Source: a virus. Taken from it: 36,130 bases of DNA. Positions within the stretch are counted from its first letter, which is position 1, and each line of letters begins with the position of its first letter. Shown here piece after piece: positions 1 through 8,000 of the stretch. The stretch spans positions 1 to 36,130 of IMG/VR virus record IMGVR_UViG_3300011253_000543. One strand, written 5' to 3'. The notes below the pieces were generated by a model. It was not told where the DNA came from and searched no databases. It saw nothing but the letters and a program-made list of their open reading frames with translations. The position numbers and the translations under genes were made by a program.

Positions 1-180
1 AGCAATATAAGCATTAGTGTTGGCGAGCGCAGCATTGAATGTGGTAGTGAGTGTTACTCCTGTTAAATAAGTAGCAGATAATCTATCACCACTTTCAAAT
101 TCACCAAGTGCAGTGACATCGCCAGTCGCCTGACTTCCTGTTCGTATTGCCTTTAGTGGAATAATTGCGGTATTTGCCAT
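1..180 (-). CDS. Tail-fibre/structural protein, N-terminal part only (runs off window)
   Basis: An open frame begins with ATG at 178-180 and stays open to base 1, so only the first 60 residues are visible. They start MANTAIIPLKAIRTGSQATG and end with ALANTNAYIA. The last motif recurs in the next two genes, which places this gene in the same fibre/adhesin family. It is the last visible member of the minus-strand fibre cluster. A late-type promoter core (TAATAAATAG, 206-215) lies about 26 nt upstream, so it may have its own late transcript. No clear Shine-Dalgarno is seen, only a purine stretch AAAAGA. A tail-fibre role is inferred from context and the shared motif; no catalytic domain is visible in this fragment. 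Confidence 0.6.
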   Translation of the reverse strand, partial: MANTAIIPLKAIRTGSQATGDVTALGEFESGDRLSATYLTGVTLTTTFNAALANTNAYIA

Positions 181-205
181 AATAGTCTTTTCTGTTTAGT
201 TTAAT

Positions 206-215
206 CTATTTATTA
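206..215 (-). promoter_or_regulatory. Late-type promoter core TAATAAATAG
   Basis: Read on the minus strand the decamer is TAATAAATAG, seven of eight bases matching the T4 late core TATAAATA when aligned on TAAATA. The identical decamer occurs on the plus strand at 22789-22798 before gp4. It overlaps the stop codon of the upstream fibre gene and precedes the partial gene starting at 180. T4-type late promoters have only this -10-like element. Confidence 0.5.
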
Positions 216-1661
216 TGATTTTTTCTCTAATTCTTGAACTCTTTCTGTGAGTTCTTTCACTGCTTGTACTAACAAACCAGTTACAGCATCATACTCTACA
301 ACATAATACTTATCGTCTGTTCCAGTTTGTAGTGGTAATGACTTTTCCTTTACTGCCTGAGGCAATATGTTCAATATATCCTGAGCAATAATACCTGCTG
401 ACTCATCACCACCTTTACGTGTGAATGTAACACCTTTGATGCGACTTACTTTATCTGCAGCATTTGATATTATCTCAATGTTTTCTTTTAATCGTTCATC
501 TGAAACAGTGGTTGAAAACGCAACAACATCACCGTTTGCATGAAGATCGCCATCATTTTCAAATCTAAATTGATTGACGTTGTTTACATAAACATCAAGT
601 TGTGTGTTGTCAGTGTACTTTAGATAATCGGTAGCATCTCCACCAAACTTATTTGTTCCTACAAAAACATCTCCTGTGAATGTTTGACCATCAATAATCG
701 AAGCAATGTATGCGTTTGTGTTTGCTAACGATGATCTTTCGGTTGCCGCAGTAGTCGCAATGTATGCATTAGTATTAGCAAGTGCTGAATTGAATACGGT
801 GTTGTTTGCATATCGTGTATCTGAATCTTGACCCTTCAACTCAAACGTCGTTCCGTTTAATAGTTTAAGTGTAGTAGAAGTAAATCTAGCACTGATGTTT
901 TGAGAACCTGCTTTAACGTGAGCAATCTCAAGGATACCGTCTTCAGTACCATCAGAAGCATCACCTATCTTACCTGTAATCTTTACATATAGTTGATTTT
1001 GCCCAGCGTCGTTTTCACCTTCAAACCTAAGTTGTCCTAAGTAATCTGCATCTGCTGGACTAGAACTATTTCTATACAGTGTCAACTCTGGTGCCGCAGT
1101 ACTGCCAGCGTCAGTACTAATCAGATCAAAATTACCTGTATTAGTAATATTGCCTGTTCCAGTATAGTTGCCTGTTATTGTAATATTACCTGTGCCAGTA
1201 ATATCTCTTGAATTTAAATCTAAGTTACCACCAAGTTGTGGTGTTGTGTCTGTTACAAAATCAGCAGATGCGCCAATGTTATCTGCATTTCCAGCACTAT
1301 TAAAGAAAGGAACAACACCACTAGAAATTGGGATGGTTGCTACTGAAGATCCTCCAACGAAAAAGGGGAATGTAGTACTACCAGAATCTGCAAATGATAA
1401 TGTTCCAGAACCATTTGTTTTTAAAAATTGATCAGCAGAACCATCTGCCGTTGGAAGTGTATATGCACCATTGGCGAAAGTCGCACCACCTGCACCAACA
1501 AAAAGAGAATGGTTGTTTGCGCCAATCTCGAATACCATGGTGCCTTTAGAGTATAAACGACCATCTTTCGTGTTTAACGCAAGTTCGCCTACTTCTAAGT
1601 TGCCTGTGGTTGGCGATTTGCCGTGAACAGCAGAACGCTTGACCTTAATGGTTGACGCCAT
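213..1661 (-). CDS. Tail fibre protein with S74 intramolecular chaperone domain
   Basis: 482 residues. The N-terminus (IKVKRSAVHGK, then GELALNTKDGRLY) is an anchor segment common in marine T4-like fibre proteins and is echoed in the genes at 1750 and 3008. The middle is low-complexity beta-rich sequence with N-I-T-G repeats around 150-180, then two LANTNAYIA motifs. Residues 388-482 form a Peptidase S74/endosialidase intramolecular chaperone domain: SDERLKENI, GIIAQD, VVEYDAV and a terminal coiled coil. In that family the domain trimerises the fibre and then cuts itself off between Ser and Asp, here S387 and D388. A Shine-Dalgarno AGGAAG lies about 10 nt before the ATG. The product is probably a trimeric receptor-binding or accessory fibre; receptor unknown. 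Confidence 0.85.
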   Translation of the reverse strand: MASTIKVKRSAVHGKSPTTGNLEVGELALNTKDGRLYSKGTMVFEIGANNHSLFVGAGGATFANGAYTLPTADGSADQFLKTNGSGTLSFADSGSTTFPFFVGGSSVATIPISSGVVPFFNSAGNADNIGASADFVTDTTPQLGGNLDLNSRDITGTGNITITGNYTGTGNITNTGNFDLISTDAGSTAAPELTLYRNSSSPADADYLGQLRFEGENDAGQNQLYVKITGKIGDASDGTEDGILEIAHVKAGSQNISARFTSTTLKLLNGTTFELKGQDSDTRYANNTVFNSALANTNAYIATTAATERSSLANTNAYIASIIDGQTFTGDVFVGTNKFGGDATDYLKYTDNTQLDVYVNNVNQFRFENDGDLHANGDVVAFSTTVSDERLKENIEIISNAADKVSRIKGVTFTRKGGDESAGIIAQDILNILPQAVKEKSLPLQTGTDDKYYVVEYDAVTGLLVQAVKELTERVQELEKKS

Positions 1662-1707
1662 ATATATGACTTCCTATGTTCAAATGCCTATGTAGGCGAT
1701 ATAAAGT

Positions 1708-1738
1708 GGAGAGACCTCTATATAGAGGATATCTCTCC
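1708..1738 (-). promoter_or_regulatory. Strong 5'-UTR hairpin before the S74 fibre gene
   Basis: An inverted repeat: GGAGAGA pairs with TCTCTCC on the outside, and CCTCTAT pairs with ATAGAGG inside, with a 3-nt bulge. It gives about 14 base pairs. It begins about 8 nt downstream of the late-type core at 1746-1755, so the predicted transcript would start almost on the hairpin. There is no U-tract after it on the minus strand, so it is unlikely to be an intrinsic terminator. A 5'-terminal stabilising stem is the better reading. Confidence 0.5.
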
Positions 1739-1745
1739 GTGTATT

Positions 1746-1755
1746 CTATTTAGTA
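1746..1755 (-). promoter_or_regulatory. Late-type promoter core TACTAAATAG
   Basis: On the minus strand the decamer reads TACTAAATAG, a one-base variant of the T4 late core TATAAATA. The same decamer recurs at 2712-2721, again overlapping a stop codon and upstream of a fibre gene. Here it contains the TAA stop of the 308-residue gene and lies about 85 nt upstream of the S74 fibre start. Confidence 0.4.
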
Positions 1756-2676
1756 CGTTCCACCATCGATGATAGCATCGACTTGCGCTAATGCATAACC
1801 AGTGCCACCAGTATTAACTGTTGTTGTTGGTTCTGCTTGTAAATCTTTGTAGAACTTAAACACACCACTATCACTTGCGTCACGGAAATATCCAGCATAC
1901 TTGGCAGTTGATGAAACAATATATTTATTGTAGACACCAGAATCAACAGTATCTGCTGCATTATTAGCGTTCAACTTAAGCATGCCGTCATCGGTATAAA
2001 CGGTAGACGTTGATAAGTAAGTTGTTGAACCCTCAACAGTTAAGTTTCCATCAATATGCGTATTACCTGAAACTGTTAGATTGTTAGCAATCGTGATGTT
2101 ATCTTCAAGTTGACTTCCATCAACTGAGTTTGCTGCGATTGTCGTTGCTATTGATGCAGCGTTAGAACTGAATGCCGTAGCACTCGCAGTTACATCACCT
2201 GTAAGAGCAATCGTTGCAGTTTGTCCAAGACGATTTGTAGCAATTGTTTTTACGTTAGCAATGTAAGAGTTGGTGTTAGCAAGTCTTGATAGAGCAGTAC
2301 TTTCTGTCGTCTTAGTTGCTATGTATGCGTTGGTATTGGCAAGTCTTGATAGTGCGGTAGATTCAGTTGTCTTAGTTGCTATGAATGCGTTAGTGTTAGC
2401 AAGTCTTGAATTTTCTGTTGCGGCAACAGCATAGTAAGAACCGTGTTGACCATCAAGTTTGTCAGCATCTAATCCTGTGCCAGCACCATCAACAGTTAGA
2501 AGTTCCGTTAGAATCTCAGAAGCAAAACCACCTACGCCACCAATAGCAGTAACGCCAGTAGAGTTACCAGCATACAGTTTCCTACTAAACAGGTTGATCG
2601 CTATTTCGCCTTCTGCAAGGCTACTTGGAGCACCTGCTGCGTCGCTTTTGCGTTTTACTTTAATAATCGATGACAT
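1750..2676 (-). CDS. Tail fibre/structural protein with 20-residue repeats
   Basis: 308 residues, ATG at 2674-2676, with a late-type promoter core 36 nt upstream. The N-terminus MSSIIKVKRKSD, then GEIAINLFSRKLYAG, is the shared anchor segment of this cluster. Residues about 91-140 hold tandem 20-residue units RLANTNAYIATKTTESTALS (two whole, one partial). Then comes a beta-rich region with GNTHIDGNLTVEGSTTYLST, typical of phage fibre beta-prism repeats, and a C-terminal segment ending VDAIIDGGTY. No S74 chaperone domain is present. It is probably a fibre or adaptor working with the neighbouring fibre genes. Function is inferred from context and repeat type; no receptor-binding domain is recognisable. 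Confidence 0.7.
   Translation of the reverse strand: MSSIIKVKRKSDAAGAPSSLAEGEIAINLFSRKLYAGNSTGVTAIGGVGGFASEILTELLTVDGAGTGLDADKLDGQHGSYYAVAATENSRLANTNAFIATKTTESTALSRLANTNAYIATKTTESTALSRLANTNSYIANVKTIATNRLGQTATIALTGDVTASATAFSSNAASIATTIAANSVDGSQLEDNITIANNLTVSGNTHIDGNLTVEGSTTYLSTSTVYTDDGMLKLNANNAADTVDSGVYNKYIVSSTAKYAGYFRDASDSGVFKFYKDLQAEPTTTVNTGGTGYALAQVDAIIDGGTY
2257..2406 (-). repeat. Tandem 60-nt coding repeats (20-residue units)
   Basis: Two full in-frame units at 2347-2406 and 2287-2346 encode RLANTNA(F/Y)IATKTTESTALS, followed by a partial unit RLANTNSYIAN down to about 2257. The copies differ mostly at silent sites, so the repeat is old and kept at the protein level. Related LANTNAYIA units lie in the genes on either side, near positions 1-25 and 700-790. 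Confidence 0.8.
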
Positions 2677-2711
2677 TATTAATTCCTCATTCTTTCGTTA
2701 TCTTTATTATA

Positions 2712-2721
2712 CTATTTAGTA
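2712..2721 (-). promoter_or_regulatory. Late-type promoter core TACTAAATAG
   Basis: Same decamer as at 1746-1755, on the minus strand, overlapping the TAG stop of the coiled-coil gene and 36 nt upstream of the 308-residue fibre gene. It resembles the T4 late core TATAAATA. The match to a stop-codon context (AAATAG) could be partly chance. Confidence 0.4.
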
Positions 2722-2999
2722 GTTTTGAGGTTTTTACTCAAACCTCTTCTTGTCCTATTTTTATTTTGTTCTTGTTCAACTATTTTTCTAGGGACATAAT
2801 TTTCGTATATTTCAATTTGTCTTTCTAACTTATCCACCTTATTTGTTAGTTCTGCAAACTGCACTGCAACAAGAAGGGGTATTTTCATTTCATTCTGTAT
2901 ATCTATTTGACCACGTAACTTTTCGATAACATTTTTTTGTTCATCGATAGTCTTTGTCAATTTACTAATTAGTGCAGCATAATCATCAACCTTATTCAC
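2712..2999 (-). CDS. Small coiled-coil structural protein
   Basis: 95 residues beginning MNKVDDYAALISKLTKTIDEQ. Heptad-like spacing of I, L and V through residues 10-70 (ISKLTKTIDEQKNVIEKL, then FAELTNKVDKLERQIEIYE) predicts a coiled coil with a gap around PLLVAVQ. The C-terminus is basic (NKNRTRRGLSKNLKTTK). It sits between two fibre genes, with 8 nt to the upstream gene. It may be an adaptor, trimerisation or chaperone-like protein for fibres. I do not recognise a named family. Confidence 0.6.
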   Translation of the reverse strand: MNKVDDYAALISKLTKTIDEQKNVIEKLRGQIDIQNEMKIPLLVAVQFAELTNKVDKLERQIEIYENYVPRKIVEQEQNKNRTRRGLSKNLKTTK

Positions 3000-3007
3000 A
3001 ATGTCTC

Positions 3008-3415
3008 CTAAAATGAACCCCCATCTAAATCATTAAATGCTGGTGTATTATTTGACGCTATTTGTAACACTTTGCCACTTGATCCACTAACAAAATCTAT
3101 AACACCACCTGCCTTCGCAAACAATACCGCATTGTTTGTGGCATTCGATATGGTAAATGAACTTGTTACCGATAGATCTGCATGTGTGAAACTGCCGTCG
3201 GTAATATTCGCAACAGTAGACTCTAGATTAGCAATCTTATCTACAACAAGTTTACCACCAATCCACTCTACGCTAGTTGCTGAAGTAGAAGAATCAGTTT
3301 GACCAATGAATAGTTTATTCGAAGAAAACGAATACGCTATCTCACCATTTGCCAGATTCGGTGGAACATTGGTAGATTGACTTCTTCGTACTTGTATGAG
3401 AGTGTTTGCTGGCAT
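3008..3415 (-). CDS. Small tail structural protein with fibre-anchor N-terminus
   Basis: 135 residues starting MPANTLIQVRRSQSTNVPPN, then GEIAYSFSSNKLFIGQT. This matches the anchor pattern (I-x-V-[KR]-R ... GE[IL]A ... [KR]L[FY]) of the two larger fibre proteins. The rest is a short beta-rich region ending FNDLDGGSF. The start codon overlaps the stop of the upstream 87-residue gene by one base (TAATG), so translation is probably coupled. Likely a virion structural protein attaching at the same site as the longer fibres, or a shortened fibre. No enzymatic motif is seen. Confidence 0.6.
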   Translation of the reverse strand: MPANTLIQVRRSQSTNVPPNLANGEIAYSFSSNKLFIGQTDSSTSATSVEWIGGKLVVDKIANLESTVANITDGSFTHADLSVTSSFTISNATNNAVLFAKAGGVIDFVSGSSGKVLQIASNNTPAFNDLDGGSF

Positions 3416-3678
3416 TAAAATCCATCCTCACCACCATCAAGTTTAAATGCTCCTGCATCATTGTCAAAAGACAATACATCTCTTTGAACATAGGTGTCTG
3501 TTTTGTTATTGTATATCAGTATTGCACCATTTGCAGAGTTAGATACGTCAACATCACCCAAGTTATCTATTCTTGTTCCAGCACCAGCACCAGTGTTCTT
3601 TAGTGTCAAAGTATTTGAACCACTAGTCAATTTTGCACTTAATGCTGATCCACTGCTTAATTTAGCGACTATTGTCAT
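3415..3678 (-). CDS. Small tail structural protein
   Basis: 87 residues, MTIVAKLSSGSALSAKLTSG, rich in S, T, G and N, with TLTLKNTGAGAGTRIDNLGDVDVS and a C-terminus LDGGEDGF like the LDGGSF end of the neighbour. Small beta-rich proteins of this kind are common between baseplate and fibre genes in marine T4-like phages. It overlaps the next gene by one base. Function unknown; the structural role is inferred from its place in a tightly packed late operon. Confidence 0.55.
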   Translation of the reverse strand: MTIVAKLSSGSALSAKLTSGSNTLTLKNTGAGAGTRIDNLGDVDVSNSANGAILIYNNKTDTYVQRDVLSFDNDAGAFKLDGGEDGF

Positions 3679-3682
3679 GGTG

Positions 3683-4018
3683 TTACCTCGTGACTTGTGG
3701 TGTTACTGTTACAATTCCCTCTGCCAATCGAATAGTAGTGTTTCCTGCACTTGTTAATTCTACATCATAAACGTATCTTCCTGCTTCCAAGTTTGCAGTT
3801 TGAACTTTATTTAATGCTAATACTACTTCCCCACCAGATCTAGGACTATTAAATGATAATGAAAAATCAAGTTTAGTTGTTGAAGCATAATGTTTTCTTA
3901 TCTGACCAGCACCAGTGTATCCAGTAAGATTTACAGCAGTTCCGTCATTATCCGTCACCGTAATTGTAGTGTTGAAGTCTGTTCCCTGATCAACTACTAT
4001 GTTTGCTTTGGTTCCCAT
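3683..4018 (-). CDS. Small structural protein with Ig-like beta-sandwich pattern
   Basis: 111 residues, MGTKANIVVDQGTDFNTTIT. The pattern DQGTDF...ITVTDNDGTAVNLTGYTGAGQIRK, then a central polar stretch, then EAGRYVYDVELTSAGNTTIRLAEGIVTVTP resembles the N-terminal beta-sandwich of phage baseplate and tail accessory proteins (BppU-like or phage Ig-like). It lies between small fibre-cluster genes, with 4-nt gaps on each side. Probably a virion decoration or adaptor. The family assignment is from pattern recognition only. Confidence 0.55.
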   Translation of the reverse strand: MGTKANIVVDQGTDFNTTITVTDNDGTAVNLTGYTGAGQIRKHYASTTKLDFSLSFNSPRSGGEVVLALNKVQTANLEAGRYVYDVELTSAGNTTIRLAEGIVTVTPQVTR

Positions 4019-4021
4019 ATC

Positions 4022-4810
4022 TTATCCTACTGCAATAGCTAGTGCTAAAATATCATCAGCAGTTGCAAGTGATATACCACCAGCAACAACAGAGTTAGCA
4101 GTTAAAATACCTTGACTAGAAATTGTTGCCATAGTCGTATTTGCTCTGTTTGCGATCCTTAATTTAGAATCGCCAGTGTTATCTGCCAACTGAATCGTTA
4201 AATCTGCATCACCAGTCGAACCTTCTGCATTTAAGAACACATCAATCTTATCAGCATCGCTTGCACCGCCACGAAATCTCAACTGTGGAGTATCACCATT
4301 ATCACTAAATGTAGAGTTTGCTGAAGATAATATTATGTGAGCAGAGTTCGATGAAAGATCAGTAACATCCCTCAACGTGAAAGATTTAAAGTCTACCTCA
4401 TTCGTACCACCAAATCGTAAGAACTGACCCTTCGTTCCACCAGTAAGTCTCCATCGAGAAATGTCACCAAAGGTTACACGGTCTGTTCCTGCGGAATTAA
4501 ATACCACATTGCCATGAAACGTAGTGTTTGCATAAACCTGAACCGCTGAAGCATTAACTGAAAGGTTCGACTTTAATGTCAGCAAAGATGACGCAGTAGT
4601 AGTGTTTCCTGCTCTAAGAGTGTTTGTTCTCAGATCAGTGGCAGAAAACACGCCTGTTATATGCGCATTACCTAGTGAGTCTCCGTTGCGACCATCTGGA
4701 CCTTTTACCGTTACAGCATTGTTTGCTATGATAGTTGCGAGTAGATTGGTGTTTAGACGCCAAGTATTAAATGAGTCCGCAAGATTAGTATTTGATACAG
4801 TTATTGTCAT
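4022..4810 (-). CDS. Tail fibre-like structural protein
   Basis: 262 residues, MTITVSNTNLADSFNTWRLN. N-terminal SFNTWRLNTNLLA is a motif I associate with marine T4-like phage structural proteins. The body is beta-repeat-like (SLLTLKSNLSVNASAVQVY, then TTFHGNVVFNSAGTDRVTFG), as in fibre shafts. There is no S74 domain or other enzyme. The gene starts 2 nt after the stop of the 71-residue gene. Likely a fibre or baseplate-attached structural protein; the binding partner is unknown. Confidence 0.6.
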   Translation of the reverse strand: MTITVSNTNLADSFNTWRLNTNLLATIIANNAVTVKGPDGRNGDSLGNAHITGVFSATDLRTNTLRAGNTTTASSLLTLKSNLSVNASAVQVYANTTFHGNVVFNSAGTDRVTFGDISRWRLTGGTKGQFLRFGGTNEVDFKSFTLRDVTDLSSNSAHIILSSANSTFSDNGDTPQLRFRGGASDADKIDVFLNAEGSTGDADLTIQLADNTGDSKLRIANRANTTMATISSQGILTANSVVAGGISLATADDILALAIAVG

Positions 4811-4812
4811 AT

Positions 4813-5028
4813 TTAATCTCTATTTACAAGTTTATGTAACAAGGTTTTTATTTCAGACATATCGTGTTTCATCTGTTCAAACTCTTGCCTCATTTGTCTA
4901 TCTTTTTCTCTCTTTGCTCGATACTTTTGTAAAGAACTTAGATCTTTATTCAACACAGCACCATTTTTAGTATCACGAATAAGTGCATCTTCATTTTCTA
5001 TTGGTGCAAATTCAGGTTTCTGTTCCAT
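4813..5028 (-). CDS. Small coiled-coil protein
   Basis: 71 residues. The N-terminal half (MEQKPEFAPIENEDALIRDT) is extended and polar. The C-terminal half is strongly helical and charged (KYRAKREKDRQMRQEFEQMK, then MSEIKTLLHKLV) and likely a coiled coil. The start overlaps the gp10-like stop by one base (TAATG), so it is translated with the large baseplate protein. It could be an assembly partner of that protein. No named family recognised. Confidence 0.55.
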   Translation of the reverse strand: MEQKPEFAPIENEDALIRDTKNGAVLNKDLSSLQKYRAKREKDRQMRQEFEQMKHDMSEIKTLLHKLVNRD

Positions 5029-8000
5029 TATTTTTGTAATGCTATCGCTCTAATATTTTCAACTTTAGGAGTAATATGTGTCCCAGTTGCAGTCATAACA
5101 ATCTTCAGTGCGAATGTCTTATAGGTATGGTAAACTGAACCGTCTGTTCCACGATACGCTACAACATTGCTGTTAGCACTATTTAGTCTCGCGTGATTAT
5201 TTGCTCCTGCTAAGAAGTTTTGACCATTAGTGTTCGCAGAGAAACCAAACTCAAACTCTTTAATATCTGTTCCATCAATACCAGAAGAGAAAGTATTTGA
5301 AGAAGTTACTTGAGTCATAAGTGTAAAGTCTTTATCATCAAGTGTTTCTCCATCTTCAGCATTCATTAATCTAGCGTAAACTGATATCTCACTACCTTGC
5401 GGTTTGAACGCATCCATAAATATAGTCATGTCTTCAGCATCTTGTCCATCTTCTAATGTCACAGGTTTGCTGATGTATCTTGATTGAGCATTACCAAAAG
5501 TCTTTTGCTCGTCAGTCGCGTCATTATTGATAACATTTTCGATAGTTAACATATTAGCACGACTCAAATCAATTTGCGGTGAAACATAATCGTCTGTAGT
5601 AGTCAGTGTTCCTTTTAGAACAAAAGTTTTCTTAGAACCTGTTACCGCACTGAGTGCAGTTTCATTGGACTTTGAGAATATTTTCTTTTCAGCATCAAAG
5701 AAGGTGTTTTCTGTACTCAACTGTATTGACTTATATGTTGGTGATATTACACCAGCACTAGAAGCAGTTCTAACACCCCAGTTTGAAGTAGTATTCGCAT
5801 GAGTAATTTGTGGTATCTTAGGTACAAGTGTGTTCATAACTAGGTTGTCGACGCTTGTAACACGCGCAGACGCTCCTGAACTTTGTCCCCTAACATATCC
5901 ATTAGAGTAACCTCCCGCACTTCCTTCGAGGTGCATCTGCCCTCCTAGACCGTAATAGAAGGATACAGTACCTTGCGCTGTATTAGCAGTGTATGCGGTA
6001 GTGTTACCAACCCATGTAGAACCAACATATAGATTGTTAGTATTACCAGTCGATGTCGCAGAGAATGTGCCGTAGGGGTCAACCTTAACAGTCACTTTAT
6101 CAGTCGTTGCGTTATATCCTACAACCTCACGAATCACACCATTAGCGTATCCTGCGTGTTCAACTGAGTTATTGTTAGCAGCATGTTTAGACTTGAGTAC
6201 CTGACCAACAGTTACTGCTTGATTGTTAGCAAAAGTCAATACTGATTCAGCAATAGTATTTTCGCCAATAACGAAGTTGCTATCAAGTTCGTCGATAGAC
6301 AAGTACTCCATATCTTTCTGCTCAACATATACTGTACCAGTGCTCTTTGTAAACTTAGCACAGTGAATTGTATACTTCATATCCTCATCTTGGAACTGTC
6401 TCCAAGTTGAATCATTTGCTGAAGAGAACAATATACCTGTAGCAGTTTGCTTACTGATCTTGGTATTGGGTAGAAGAACGTCATCACCACCCATCTGAGC
6501 AACCCAAACTTGATACTGATCACTATTACCACCAGGAATAGCAACAAAAGCATACTCCTCTTGATTACTCAAGAACACTAGATTATCAAAAGTAAACGAT
6601 GTTGCAGTAGCACCAGTTGATGAAGTATTGACTGCTGATGCAGCAAGCGTCTTAGATGCAATAACCTCAGTTGTTGGAAATCCGTTTTCCATCTTTCTTA
6701 TCTGTAGCGTGATCGGTAGACTACTATCTTTCTTAGCAAAGAACAGATCAATCTTGTTTACATATGCTCCAGAAGTCAGATCGTCTAGAGTCACAAAGAA
6801 AGATTGTGCTAGTGGATCACCACCCTTATTGTGCGCTAATATATCGTTACCGAAATATGTCTTATTGCCGTCTAGTGTAAAGTTATAAACTTGCAACTCT
6901 TCATCATCAGCAAATACCTCAATTGTTTCAATCTCAGTCCACTCACCAGCAGTATTTAAAATCTTATCACCGATAGCAAGAGTGCCTGCCATATCCATAT
7001 GAGGATAAAGTTCTTTTGTTGTCTCTAGATCATGCGCCTTCCATCCATCCTGAGTCCACAATGGGTGATCAGCAGTAACAAATGCGCCACTACCATTTAT
7101 TCCCATAAGTTGTCTCTGACCAAGTTTTGGTCTAACAAAGTTTAGAACTGTATTATGATGGTTATCTTTTCCGAGTAGCACGTCACCAACTTCAACATCC
7201 TCAATCTTCTTAGTGCTTCCGTCTGACATAGTGACAAGAGTGCCAGCAATAAAGCAACACCCTTGGAATGCCACGCGACGAATAGCAGGTCTTGGTCTTG
7301 GGATAGGTGTAACTGATGTAGTTGTTTGAGTAGTTTGAGTTGTTGTAACTTGAGGAACACGAAGATTAATACTGCGATCTCTTTGTGTTACATCAAGTGC
7401 TTGTGATGTAAAGTCACCATGCGCTGCTGTTGTAATCAGATTAATTTTAGTGATAGGATCGTCAATATCTTGTAGTAAGAATCGCTTTGTACCAACTCTA
7501 AATTTTAGATCATCATCATTTGGTATTCTAAAGTTTCCATAAACTGTACCTGTGCTATCAGTTACAAGGTTTGCACCTTCAACACCAGTAGCAACAAAAC
7601 TTGAGTTTGTTGGAGTTACATAATCAAATACCTTTTCTTTATCAAAGTAGGCAAACACTCTAGTGTTAGGTCTCATTCTAACGCCAGTGAAACGAATCAC
7701 ACGTGAACGCATAAACTCACGGAGCGATACGCTCTCGACTGAGTTTCCTAACGATATCGTTTCAGTAACTGAACCCAAAGTAGACGTCGTTACAGTTCTA
7801 TTGTTAGTCGTAGTTCTAAGTGTTCTATTCGCATTTACACTGGTTGTTGTTTCCCATCCACCAAATGTGGTTCTAACAGGACTTGCTCCTTGAATTCGTA
7901 GAGACTCAAGCACACCATTGAAGAATCCATCAAAGTCAACTTGCAACTCTGGTAATGTTGTCAAATCATTGTCATTGTCCATAGGTGGATCAAGTACAAC

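Noticed and set aside
6828-7256. Homing endonuclease within the Hint domain
   Set aside because: 143 residues fit only the Hint core; no LAGLIDADG or HNH motif is present.
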